Shown in pieces: positions 15,878-24,077 of a stretch of DNA of 46,581 nt; position 1 is the first letter of the stretch, and each line of letters starts with the position of its first letter. The notes below the pieces were generated by a model, which saw nothing but the letters and a program-made list of their open reading frames with translations, was not told the DNA's origin and searched no databases. Made by a program: the position numbers and the translations under genes. The DNA comes from a virus: positions 1 to 46,581 of the IMG/VR virus record IMGVR_UViG_3300023180_000108; one strand, 5' to 3'.

Positions 15878-16510
15878 TTACTTTCCTTCCGTAAGGGCAG
15901 CCCAGCTTGCTGGGAATAGGGGGACAAGAATGCTCGCCCATATATGAGCAAGCTCTTGGATTTCTTTCTGTGCTGTTTTTTCAGCGCGGAGTATATATGC
16001 GCGAGCCCACGCAGATAATGATCCTGTCACATAATATGAGGTATACATGGACTGTGGAAGAACCATACGAGCTTGCTCATTACAGACTCCCGATTCCATG
16101 AGTTTCTTATATAGGGATAATGACATTTCGTGATGTGCTTCAACAGCTTCAGTCAACCACGGCTCCTCTACGGCATCACTTGATGATCCCTGCTTGACAT
16201 TTTCAGCAGAAGCTCGCCACTCCTCGGGAATGAAGAACTCAGGATCATCGGAAACGTATCTCCGAGACACCTCGTTGTAGGTGAATCCAACCGTGTGCTT
16301 GAAACGCTGACGCGCAACGAAGATCGGCACAGTCTCACGCACGGTGATTTGCGGGTGCGTGAAGGGAGTGAAGTGATTATGCGAAGCTAAGTATTTGATG
16401 AGCTTTTCGTCTCTGGCAGAGAACTCCGTAGCGTGTTTATCGAACGAAACCCGGGCAGCATTTACAACGGTTAGATCAGATCCCATGTGATCCACATACT
16501 CAGCTCTCAT
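15878..16510 (-). CDS. thyX: Flavin-dependent thymidylate synthase
   Basis: A 210-aa ThyX that converts dUMP to dTMP with methylene-tetrahydrofolate and FAD. Seen: FTPFTHPQITVRETVPIFVARQ near the start, then RFKHTVGFTYNEVSRRYV, a phage variant of the ThyX signature (RHRxxS..NExSxRY) in which RHR is replaced by FKH, and a late PQSMYTSYYVTGSLSAW followed by ARAYILRAEKTAQKEI. The ATG overlaps the upstream primase stop. It works with the reductase and dUTPase to supply dTTP. Confidence 0.9.
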   Translation of the reverse strand: MRAEYVDHMGSDLTVVNAARVSFDKHATEFSARDEKLIKYLASHNHFTPFTHPQITVRETVPIFVARQRFKHTVGFTYNEVSRRYVSDDPEFFIPEEWRASAENVKQGSSSDAVEEPWLTEAVEAHHEMSLSLYKKLMESGVCNEQARMVLPQSMYTSYYVTGSLSAWARAYILRAEKTAQKEIQELAHIWASILVPLFPASWAALTEGK

Positions 16511-17520
16511 TATCTACTCCAATCATTTATTGCCAGCTCCGCACTCAGACCACGTTCCGTATTTAGATCAATGATCTTCTTCACGTCGATGCCAGCCATC
16601 ACCATATCATTTACATCTTTCTGCTCAATCTGGCTCGGCCAGACACAAACAGAATACCCCTCAGCTACGAGCTTTCTTAGTTTCTTTATATTCTCGCGAT
16701 TGCGAGGCTCGTTGTCAAACACAAATACCGTATTGTGCTTATCAACAATCTCGGTCATCTTGGCGAGATCAGATCCACCAACAGCCAGGGCGTTGGGAAG
16801 AAACATCGAATCGAACTGCCCTTCTACAACATATGTATACTCCGTAGGCTCCCACTTGTCGAGCCCATAGATCAGGGGATCTTCGGTAATCTTGATATGT
16901 AGATAGCGCAATGCGTCGGGGGACAAGGCTCTCCCAGTCAATCCGACAAGGTTTCCAGTCCGATCTGTGAAGGGAATCAAAATTCTTGACACCCCTCCTC
17001 TAATCCTTCCAATATAAGCAGTAGACAGCTTCTCCAGCACGTTATCATCGTCACAATAGAAAAGCCCACTTAAATCGTCAATCTTGCGCGAACGCATATA
17101 CTGACACGCTTCGTGATCGTTTGGAAGATCAGAAAGTCTTTTTACACCATCGAGCGCAAGCAGCACCTTTGATGGCGAGTTTGATTGAAAGAGAGGGGCT
17201 GGAGTGATCAGCTTCTCCACAGACTTCTTCTGTGGCTTGTTGCCGAACTTCGCCTCGAACATCTCCATTCGGTATTCGTCAGCAAGACGAGGATCAACCG
17301 AACGTAGAAGATTGCCAATACCGCGACTGTCACCGCAGTTATGGCATTTGAAGATCAGGCGATTGTCCGCAGGAAAAACATACCCCCGCGCACGAGTTCG
17401 ATCCCGTTCAGAGTCACCACAGATAGGGCAACGAAAGTTGAACAGATCATTGCCTTTATCGGTAAATAGATTGAGCTGCGGGGACAGTAGCCGAAGATAT
17501 TTTACGTCGATATACTTCAT
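16510..17520 (-). CDS. gp61: DNA primase (T4 gp61-like)
   Basis: A 336-aa primase that makes RNA primers for the lagging strand and works with gp41. Seen: an N-terminal zinc finger with Cys 31, 34, 59 and 62 (CPIC, CHNC), GLTGRAL and a Toprim core with VVEGQFDSMFLPNA and VFVFDNEPRN. This fits T4-type gp61/DnaG. The ATG at 17520 has no ribosome site; a sigma70 promoter places the transcript start exactly on it. It heads the ThyX-reductase-resolvase transcript. Confidence 0.9.
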   Translation of the reverse strand: MKYIDVKYLRLLSPQLNLFTDKGNDLFNFRCPICGDSERDRTRARGYVFPADNRLIFKCHNCGDSRGIGNLLRSVDPRLADEYRMEMFEAKFGNKPQKKSVEKLITPAPLFQSNSPSKVLLALDGVKRLSDLPNDHEACQYMRSRKIDDLSGLFYCDDDNVLEKLSTAYIGRIRGGVSRILIPFTDRTGNLVGLTGRALSPDALRYLHIKITEDPLIYGLDKWEPTEYTYVVEGQFDSMFLPNALAVGGSDLAKMTEIVDKHNTVFVFDNEPRNRENIKKLRKLVAEGYSVCVWPSQIEQKDVNDMVMAGIDVKKIIDLNTERGLSAELAINDWSR

Positions 17521-17555
17521 GCTGAAAGTATAATCACGCGAAGCACATATGTCAA
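17521..17555 (-). promoter_or_regulatory. Consensus sigma70 promoter, leaderless start of primase
   Basis: Perfect -35 TTGACA (17555-17550), a 17-base spacer and -10 TATACT (17532-17527) on the minus strand, then six bases (TTCAGC) and the primase ATG at 17520. The usual start point falls on the A of ATG, so the mRNA would be leaderless. This and the promoter at 13055-13089 share the same geometry. Confidence 0.78.
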
Positions 17556-17561
17556 GTGTTT

Positions 17562-17807
17562 CTACTCAGCTCCGTTGATATAATCATTCACAGCGTTACA
17601 ATACCGCCGATATTCGGCAATCTTCTCGAATACCTTATCTGATGGTAGCTCGCTGTCCATAAAGGCAATTAATTCTGCGCGATCATCCGACTCCCAGATA
17701 ATATCACACCTTGGAGGCTCGTAGGATACCACAACGTCAGTTTTCCACCAAGAAGCGCATCCGGTAGTAAGTGTTATAATCAATAATAGAAATAGAGAAT
17801 ACTTCAT
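17562..17807 (-). CDS. Outer-membrane lipoprotein, o-spanin candidate
   Basis: An 81-aa lipoprotein starting at ATG 17807 (MKYSLFLLLIITLTTGCAS), with GAGG six bases upstream; a longer start four codons earlier lacks a ribosome site. The lipobox LTTGC would be processed and lipidated at Cys 17 or so. The mature chain is short and has two more cysteines. Small lipoproteins next to lysis genes are often outer-membrane spanins (Rz1-like). It directly follows the fibre-like gene in the same operon, together with a membrane protein at 21055-21300 that could be its partner. Confidence 0.65.
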   Translation of the reverse strand: MKYSLFLLLIITLTTGCASWWKTDVVVSYEPPRCDIIWESDDRAELIAFMDSELPSDKVFEKIAEYRRYCNAVNDYINGAE

Positions 17808-17819
17808 TCTTGCCCTCAT

Positions 17820-20800
17820 TTAGTCAATAAGATACGTCTCCGATGTCCACAACGAACTGATTACACTTTGATCTGGACTTCCTGGCGCCTGGGTGCCAAA
17901 TGACAATCGAATATTTGTGACATCATTCGTAATTACCGTGGTACCAGTTGTGTTTATAAATCCAGTCACCCTTGCAAGCTGTTGATTTCCGCCGATTAGC
18001 ATGGTAAGCAACCCATCAACCTTAATTCCTGTCGGACTCCCCCCTGAGTACGCTTGGTCAATCTCAAATGTAAGTTCTTTGACGCCTGTGATTGACTGCC
18101 CAGAGCCTTCGGTTTGAATGTATACTTGGGTCGCATTTGAACCGAACCCAGCACTTCCGGTGAAGAGCCCGTTTGCCTTTTGTGTAATGAAGTTGTAGTA
18201 AAGACCGGAGTTGATCCAATTAGCTCCGCCATCACTACTGAGTTCGATTCCGATCTTCTGAAAATTGCCATTTGTATTGTGATACAAGTTATTGAATGTC
18301 ACTTTATGTTTTCGTCCAAATCCCGTTTCAGCCGGTGCTAACGATACGTCATACACAACAGCGGTTGCGTATGTAGAGGGTTGCGTCACGCCCGAGGACC
18401 CGGCGAATGTTTGCCTTGGGACCAAAGACTTTTCGTTTTTCCAGGTGTTGGTATCATCATTGTATAACAACACCTCTCCCGCCGATGGAGATGCGATAGT
18501 AGTATCCGACATTCCCGCGACCGTCGTTGATCCCAATCCACCAGCATCCGGGGCTGCTGTCCAATTTGCGCCATTCCACTTGATAACGTAATCACTTTGA
18601 ATGCCTGTTTCCAGAGCTGTAAGATCAAGAATCGGAGCGTATTCGTGATACTGATTTGTATCATCCCAGACCACAGCCTGACCATCCTTGGCTGCGCCAG
18701 GCGCCACGGCCGATACAGATTTTCCAATGACGGGGAAGTATCCTCGTCCCGTTCCCCATCCAACACGAGTCAGTCGAAGATCCAGCTCGGTATGTCCTTC
18801 TACGTCAACCACGTTCATGTAGTTTGAGGTTCCGTATCCATTGCCCCAACATGCTTCAAGCAGACCATCACCCGTTCCCCAAGATCCGCCGCCGGCCGGC
18901 GCGCCGCCGGGCACATCAAGCCCTCCGTTTCCGCAGTTTTGTGCGCCTCCGAAGGCCTTCGCAGGATTGTCCGGCGGAGTAATTGAGATCACCGTAGAAC
19001 CCGACGTTTGATGATAATCGTAGTAGTCGTAGTCGATCCCAATCCTACAGGCTCCTAAATCACACTCAACTCCTCTATCCCACGGGTGATACTTTCCGTC
19101 CTTGAGTGAGTTGTTTATGACCTGAATTTCTCCATTATAGGCCCCACCTGATGTGGTCATCCTGAGGCCTGTTCCCATCGCATATCGACCAGATCGGGTC
19201 GGTTGCACCGTGCCAGGGCCTGAATTTCCGAGAAGCTGAATAAGCTCCAGTCCTGTTCCGTTATTGCCCGAGCCCAGCTTGGAGTTGAATGTGAGTGTAA
19301 TACCTTGGAATGGCATGTCACCATATGAAGGTACATAGAACTCAACAACACCACTACTACTACTCCAGCTTGTCTCTTTGAACACTTCTATCGACGTAAC
19401 TTGACTCGGGTTCGTGTCACTATAGATTGGATTCACAACATGCGCGCACGGAGCGAATGTATAGTTACCTCCCCAAAGTGTTCCTGATGGATAGTGGTAG
19501 TCTCGACTCTGCGAGAACCATTCTGTTCTGAACCTTGGTCGTGTTGTTCCGTTGTCGTCCCAGGTTCCCACATCCCTGATGTAAAGCCATTGAGCTGAGT
19601 CTTCATAGCCCAAGCTGCCGTCGAGCGGAACATATGCAACCGCCGGTGTGTAATCGGAAAGATCATCCTTTACACACCAACCCACTTCAACTGATGCCCA
19701 TCCGGTTGGATCTGCTCCAGTGATGTACCACCATCCATCATGCCCTCCATATCCTCCTGATTGGCCTCGGAGGGGAGGGAACGAACCTTGAGCATAGGGT
19801 AACCTGTCCTGTGGAATAGGTTCCGTTTGATCTATAGCATACGGCGCGCCACCAGAGGTTGTACCTGGAGGCTGAATGGTATTTCCTGTCGAGGTGATGT
19901 ATCCCCCGCTTGGCTTGAAGACAATAAGTCTCCCTTCACCGACACCCTTCGTTGCTGTTTCTCCCATCACCGCGTCGCCGCCGCCGCTATTTACTACATT
20001 AAGCGTTACGAGCGTAGCAGGGTCCAACCCTGAAACAGTGGCAGGAACAACAGTATATCCTGATGGCGTATGAGTGGAGTCGTCCACTGTCAGACGCATA
20101 ATGTTTGGTCCCTCGTCCCCACCAGTTTGAGATCCACCTCCAAGCCAGAGGTTGAGGTGAACACCATTGGGATCAGTATCACCAGCAGACCAAAGCTGGA
20201 TTGCCAGAGCATGAGCCTCACTCGCTGTTGCATTCGTATGATCCAGGTTGAGTGCAGTCGTCTTTGTTTTGAGCGTTGCTGGGAAACTAATTGTACCGCT
20301 TTCGTTTGTAGCTGGGCACTCCTTCCAAGGCTTCGCTGTGTTTAAGTTCCAGCCTGTCTCTGTTCTCGTAGTTGGCCAGCCGGCTGCGGTACAATAAACC
20401 TTCTCACCATCTATTGCCCATCGTGAAGTAATCGCGGTCGTTCTCGCGTGATATGGAGATTCAAGTCTAAAATTGTCGATATATCCATCATCCCTAGAAG
20501 CAATAGTTGTCATAGTGTGCATCGACTTGATTGAGTTGGGGTCGGGGTCAATATTTCCGAAGATGAAATCTCTCGGCGCTTGGGGAATTTCATATAGAAT
20601 TGTTCCGTCCGATATAAATTCAACAATGTCGCCTGCGAGATATTCAGTATCCGCTGAACCAAGAAGAGAAAGCCGGCCGGCGGCCTGAACACTCGAATCA
20701 TCGTGAGCCAAAACAATATTGTTTTGAAATTTAACTGTAAATTTTGAACCCGCCTCAGGCGCGGCGTTAGCTGCCACAACAAAATTTTTGATTTCTGTAT

Positions 20801-21095
20801 TACCAGTAATTGTGTGGAATGAGTTTATTGTTATGGGGACTATATTTGATGATGCAACAGTTATAACCTGAGGTTCAAGAACAACAACTCGGTTAGTCAG
20901 ATTATTAATATCAGTGGCGTTGTCATTCACTCCATCATTAATGATATTGTTAAAGTTAGTATTAACTTCAGATGAACTAATATTGGTACCTGAAGTAAAT
21001 GTTGTAGTGTCGGTACCGGGAGTTAACTGTCCAGCATATGCTAATCCAGATATACTAATCGCGACCAGAGCGGCGAGCGTCTTCTTCCAGCGCAT
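17820..21095 (-). CDS. 1091-aa fibre/adhesin-like protein with Sec signal peptide
   Basis: The largest gene of the window. The first 22 residues (MRWKKTLAALVAISISGLAYA) form a classical signal peptide with AYA before the cut. Then comes a segment TSGTNISSSEVNTNFNNI that resembles the N-terminal attachment region of tail-fibre-like proteins, followed by long stretches rich in Gly, Ser, Thr, Asn and Trp with low helix content. It is most likely a secreted or virion-associated beta-rich protein. The ATG has AAGGAG seven bases upstream and overlaps the preceding small gene by 41 bases. A signal peptide on a phage fibre is unusual. No catalytic motif is seen. Confidence 0.8.
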   Translation of the reverse strand: MRWKKTLAALVAISISGLAYAGQLTPGTDTTTFTSGTNISSSEVNTNFNNIINDGVNDNATDINNLTNRVVVLEPQVITVASSNIVPITINSFHTITGNTEIKNFVVAANAAPEAGSKFTVKFQNNIVLAHDDSSVQAAGRLSLLGSADTEYLAGDIVEFISDGTILYEIPQAPRDFIFGNIDPDPNSIKSMHTMTTIASRDDGYIDNFRLESPYHARTTAITSRWAIDGEKVYCTAAGWPTTRTETGWNLNTAKPWKECPATNESGTISFPATLKTKTTALNLDHTNATASEAHALAIQLWSAGDTDPNGVHLNLWLGGGSQTGGDEGPNIMRLTVDDSTHTPSGYTVVPATVSGLDPATLVTLNVVNSGGGDAVMGETATKGVGEGRLIVFKPSGGYITSTGNTIQPPGTTSGGAPYAIDQTEPIPQDRLPYAQGSFPPLRGQSGGYGGHDGWWYITGADPTGWASVEVGWCVKDDLSDYTPAVAYVPLDGSLGYEDSAQWLYIRDVGTWDDNGTTRPRFRTEWFSQSRDYHYPSGTLWGGNYTFAPCAHVVNPIYSDTNPSQVTSIEVFKETSWSSSSGVVEFYVPSYGDMPFQGITLTFNSKLGSGNNGTGLELIQLLGNSGPGTVQPTRSGRYAMGTGLRMTTSGGAYNGEIQVINNSLKDGKYHPWDRGVECDLGACRIGIDYDYYDYHQTSGSTVISITPPDNPAKAFGGAQNCGNGGLDVPGGAPAGGGSWGTGDGLLEACWGNGYGTSNYMNVVDVEGHTELDLRLTRVGWGTGRGYFPVIGKSVSAVAPGAAKDGQAVVWDDTNQYHEYAPILDLTALETGIQSDYVIKWNGANWTAAPDAGGLGSTTVAGMSDTTIASPSAGEVLLYNDDTNTWKNEKSLVPRQTFAGSSGVTQPSTYATAVVYDVSLAPAETGFGRKHKVTFNNLYHNTNGNFQKIGIELSSDGGANWINSGLYYNFITQKANGLFTGSAGFGSNATQVYIQTEGSGQSITGVKELTFEIDQAYSGGSPTGIKVDGLLTMLIGGNQQLARVTGFINTTGTTVITNDVTNIRLSFGTQAPGSPDQSVISSLWTSETYLID

Positions 21096-21300
21096 CTATT
21101 AACTCCTTCCCTTCGGGTAAATCCTGTCCGAGTCTTTTGTCGGCAGCTTTCTTGGCTGCTGCATTTTTCTGATGGTGCAGATTAGAAATTCTCTGTTCGC
21201 CGAGTTCTTCTTGCTTTGTCTTGTCGCTTCTATTTTTCCACCAGATACCGAATAATCCGACAACTAAAGTAACTACTCCACCAATAATTGTTTCCCACAT
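21055..21300 (-). CDS. Small membrane protein, i-spanin or holin-like candidate
   Basis: An 81-aa protein: a transmembrane helix at about 3-21 (IIGGVVTLVVGLFGIWW) followed by a long charged, helical tail (NRSDKTKQEELGEQRISN...). This N-in transmembrane plus periplasmic coiled coil matches an inner-membrane spanin better than a holin. Its end overlaps the 1091-aa gene, and the lipoprotein follows that gene, so a two-component spanin pair is possible. Alternative i-spanin candidate is at 29218-29538. Confidence 0.6.
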   Translation of the reverse strand: MWETIIGGVVTLVVGLFGIWWKNRSDKTKQEELGEQRISNLHHQKNAAAKKAADKRLGQDLPEGKELIDALEEDARRSGRD

Positions 21301-21301
21301 G

Positions 21302-21655
21302 CTATTTAGCCTTCCTTACGCGAGGTAGTCTCAACCATGTCATACACCCAGTATTTTCACATTGAACTAGAATGCCTTTACCTGGGTTGTCTTTGGCATA
21401 CTGACGAATCGCTTCTCCAATCTCATCTGCTCCCACAATAGAGTTGAATCTCTCTGAATTGAACTTGGGGCGTAGAATACGATTATACACATCAGCAGGA
21501 ACTTCAAATACCTCATTCTTCATAAATCTGTTGCGACGAATCAGCTTTGCTTGATCCTTCTTTCGGACTGGTGGATCATCACCAGCTTCAGCAGACCCAG
21601 CAATGCCTCCTCCACCCATACCCATCATTTCTCGTAGTTCTTCAAATGATTTCAT
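21302..21655 (-). CDS. Conserved hypothetical with possible zinc knuckle
   Basis: A 117-aa protein beginning MKSFEELREMMGMGGGG, with a central charged helix and a C-terminal segment GILVQCENTGCMTWLRLPR, where two cysteines lie five residues apart as in a small metal knuckle. The ATG overlaps the stop of the upstream gene by 4 bases. I do not recognise the family. Its N-terminal 'MKSFEEL' resembles the T4 internal-protein targeting start discussed in the findings. Confidence 0.7.
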   Translation of the reverse strand: MKSFEELREMMGMGGGGIAGSAEAGDDPPVRKKDQAKLIRRNRFMKNEVFEVPADVYNRILRPKFNSERFNSIVGADEIGEAIRQYAKDNPGKGILVQCENTGCMTWLRLPRVRKAK

Positions 21656-22041
21656 ATTTCTCGCAATCTCCTTGCGATCTCTAAATCAACCGCAATGTCC
21701 GAGTCTAAAATGTCCCTACCTTTGATGCCTCTTACTACATCAGGCATAGTTTGAAGAAACACCATAATCGTTTTAAGTGCTGACCAGTGTTCCTCCTGTA
21801 TATTATAGAACAATATTCTAGTGGCTGGAATCACACCAAACACATTGTATATGATAATCACATGATTCAATAGTAGTTGTTCTTTTAACTCTCCATTTGT
21901 GGCATACCTGTTTAGTAACCTTTTGATATACTTAATACGACTCACATCATCATTATATTCCTCAATGCCAATACATTGAGGGTTCATGTATGATCTAAGC
22001 ATATACATATCAATCGTGTTATCATTCAAGTCATCTGCCAT
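21652..22041 (-). CDS. Conserved T4-like hypothetical, helical
   Basis: A 129-aa all-helical protein: NTIDMYMLRSYMNPQ, RIKYIKRLLNRY, LLLNHVIIIYNVFGVIPATR. The pattern resembles a conserved family of unknown function found in many T4-like marine phages beside head-module genes, but I cannot name it. It overlaps the downstream gene by 4 bases. No enzymatic motif is visible. Confidence 0.78.
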   Translation of the reverse strand: MADDLNDNTIDMYMLRSYMNPQCIGIEEYNDDVSRIKYIKRLLNRYATNGELKEQLLLNHVIIIYNVFGVIPATRILFYNIQEEHWSALKTIMVFLQTMPDVVRGIKGRDILDSDIAVDLEIARRLREI

Positions 22042-22062
22042 AATGTAGATATGTATGCTATA

Positions 22063-22509
22063 CTAAAATCCCCTACAAACAACATATCTTGCATTTGAAT
22101 CTACTGTGCCTGTCTCTTCAATACGAAGATATGGGAATCCACTGATTCCTGTCACACCAGTATCCGTCAACGCAGCAGTCGCACCCATGACATTGGTATC
22201 TGGGACACCATCAGCATCGGAGTCCCACTGAAGAGCAATACAACTATTGGCATCTTCAGCAGTTAAACAGGCGTAAAGAGTCAATCTCTGAGCTGAAATC
22301 GAAGTATCGCCGATGTCGTGATCAAGAAAAACAGAAACAGGAGCAGCTTCAGCGTTTGATGAATAACCAATATCCCAATACCAGTTGTCTCCGTCTGTGA
22401 TACTAACAGGAGCCGAACACTTGTTGGTTGGAACCTTTTTGGTATAATCTGCTGCAAACACTGGAGCTGTCATCAACAGCACGATCAACATTGTAATAAA
22501 CGCGCGCAT
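22063..22509 (-). CDS. Secreted small beta-rich protein with signal peptide
   Basis: A 148-aa protein with an N-terminal signal peptide (MRAFITMLIVLLMTAPVFA, cut after AFA near residue 19). The mature part contains six or so cysteines that are not in CxxC pairs, acidic stretches such as DSDADGVPD resembling a calcium-binding loop, and mostly beta-like sequence. No family is recognised. It is the second of three Sec-exported proteins in this module, so it probably goes to the cell envelope or the virion surface. Confidence 0.72.
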   Translation of the reverse strand: MRAFITMLIVLLMTAPVFAADYTKKVPTNKCSAPVSITDGDNWYWDIGYSSNAEAAPVSVFLDHDIGDTSISAQRLTLYACLTAEDANSCIALQWDSDADGVPDTNVMGATAALTDTGVTGISGFPYLRIEETGTVDSNARYVVCRGF

Positions 22510-22520
22510 AGCTATGCTCC

Positions 22521-23201
22521 TTATCCAACAACGACGTTAGCTGTTGCTCCATCAACAAATGTTACGGTAGATGCAACAACACCAGTAGCATACGATGTAA
22601 TATCAGATCCAGCAGGAATATTTTTTACAGTTGCGGATGATATGGCTGCTTCCGCAGAAGTATCATAGGCATCAACACCAAGCGTGCATACACCAGTCAG
22701 ACCAACGGGGCTAGTAGCAGCAAATGTGCTTGTATCATATTCGACTGTAATTTGATTTGTCAAATTTCCTGATACATAAGTAGCCTCAAATGCAGTCACG
22801 GTTCCTGGCCCATCGTCTGCTGATCCACCCCATGTAAATGTGGTACTCCCTCCAGTAGCAACTGGCTGATTGAATGTAATCACCCACTTAGTACCGGAGC
22901 CACTAGCAGCCGCGGCAGCGGTAGGAGGTGTGGTTGTAAAGTCAGCAGCATTCGCAACACGAATGTCTGTAACAAACACGGTTCCGCTCTCTGACTGTGC
23001 TTGTCGGTCTGCAATGACAACTTCTTCTTTTGTTCGGCTGCGACCGTGTTGATCGGTGTATGATACTTCTCGTACCCACCCACGAGCATCCAAATAAAGA
23101 TCACCAATCGGTCCATTTGGATGATTAGGCCGATCTGCGGATTGACTATCAGACAAATCCTTAAACCAATTTGGTGCTGAATTTCCTGTCCAGTTAGGCA
23201 T
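22521..23201 (-). CDS. Virion-like protein with Ig-like/Thr-rich repeats
   Basis: A 226-aa protein. The first 75 residues (PNWTGNSAPNWFKDL, GDLYLDARGWVREVSY) form a small domain. The rest is rich in Thr, Ala, Ser and Gly and alternates like beta strands (WVITFNQPVATGGSTTFTW, TVTAFEATYVSGNLTNQ), consistent with one or two Ig-like or carbohydrate-binding sandwich domains as found on phage capsid or tail proteins. No membrane or signal sequence. A structural role is inferred. Confidence 0.7.
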   Translation of the reverse strand: MPNWTGNSAPNWFKDLSDSQSADRPNHPNGPIGDLYLDARGWVREVSYTDQHGRSRTKEEVVIADRQAQSESGTVFVTDIRVANAADFTTTPPTAAAAASGSGTKWVITFNQPVATGGSTTFTWGGSADDGPGTVTAFEATYVSGNLTNQITVEYDTSTFAATSPVGLTGVCTLGVDAYDTSAEAAISSATVKNIPAGSDITSYATGVVASTVTFVDGATANVVVG

Positions 23202-23213
23202 TTTAGTTCTCCT

Positions 23214-24068
23214 TTACTTTCGTCGATTACGAATAGCGGACTTGAGCCGTTCTGCGCTTGCTCGCGTAATCTTACCCTTGCGCTCTCCACTCTTGGCGAT
23301 GCTTGTGCTTGGTCGATTCGCAAGACTGTCAGACTTCTGAGAGTTTCTCACACGCGAATGTGACATCTTCTTACCAGATCGGATATTGGCGAGGTTATCG
23401 ACACCCTTAGCTGCTCGCTCTCCGTGCTTCTTTGCAATCTGACTTCGCATCTTATCAGCCGAGCGTTGGTTCTTTACGGCTGACTTTTCCGCATCTCTCG
23501 CGCCCGAATCGGTGGTAGCCCACCGAGCATCAATACGATCGCCGGAGGCATCAGCCGCGCGTTGTGCTGCTGCTCGAATCTTTGTGGAAACCTTTAGCTC
23601 GTCAACCTGCTCGATTTCTTCGTTACAGTCACAATCAGAGCAATCAGCAGAACACTGGCACTCACCGTCACAGCAACCGCAGTTTCCTTCCTTCATGGCC
23701 TTCTTGATTGCCTTTCGGCGCTTCATTAGATACTCATCCGACTCATCAGAATCACCGTCGTTGTCAACGTCATCGTCTTCCTGACCAACTGGATCGAGCT
23801 TCTTTGCCTCAAATAATTCAATCGTATGTTCACAAACAAAGCTATCATTGGTAATTGGAACTGCGCGACCATGATCGAGCTGAACGAGTGCTTTACCAGC
23901 CGTAGGAAACTCTAAAATCTTTCCAGAATTTCCTTCATAGGCACCCTCAATAACATATACAGCTTCTCCAGCCTCGATCTGAACACCAGCAGCGTCTTCT
24001 TGCGTTGCCGATACGACACTCTTCACTGCGTCAATCAGCGAATTTGAAACAGGTTTCTTCCCAAACAT
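23214..24068 (-). CDS. Head-associated-looking protein with KOW-like and Cys-rich parts
   Basis: A 284-aa protein with distinct regions. Residues about 30-75 (GEAVYVIEGAYEGNSGKILEF) look like a KOW/SH3 barrel. DVDNDGDSDESDEYLMKRR at about 100-120 is a calcium-loop-like acidic motif common in T4-like marine phage head proteins. CGCCDGECQC with CSDCDC is a cysteine-rich stretch, then NEEIEQVDELK, and a long basic helical tail with many Arg/Lys. It is probably virion-associated or DNA-binding. The EEIEQVDE segment recurs in the gene at 26590-27639 and shares a DNA repeat with it. Confidence 0.75.
   Translation of the reverse strand: MFGKKPVSNSLIDAVKSVVSATQEDAAGVQIEAGEAVYVIEGAYEGNSGKILEFPTAGKALVQLDHGRAVPITNDSFVCEHTIELFEAKKLDPVGQEDDDVDNDGDSDESDEYLMKRRKAIKKAMKEGNCGCCDGECQCSADCSDCDCNEEIEQVDELKVSTKIRAAAQRAADASGDRIDARWATTDSGARDAEKSAVKNQRSADKMRSQIAKKHGERAAKGVDNLANIRSGKKMSHSRVRNSQKSDSLANRPSTSIAKSGERKGKITRASAERLKSAIRNRRK
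23618..23646 (-). repeat. Repeat unit 1, shared with 26857-26885
   Basis: This 29-base segment differs in two positions from 26857-26885 in the same direction. In both genes it encodes an acidic, glutamine-valine-containing peptide (EEIEQVDE here, EEVEQVDE there). It suggests a modular peptide spread by duplication or recombination among virion-protein genes. Confidence 0.65.
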
Positions 24069-24077
24069 AGTTATCTC

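Noticed and set aside
18890-18910. Rare-cutter sites (AscI/NaeI-like) hinting at cloning vector
   Set aside because: They fall in a GC-rich stretch of the fibre-like gene and the frame is intact; no vector sequence surrounds them.
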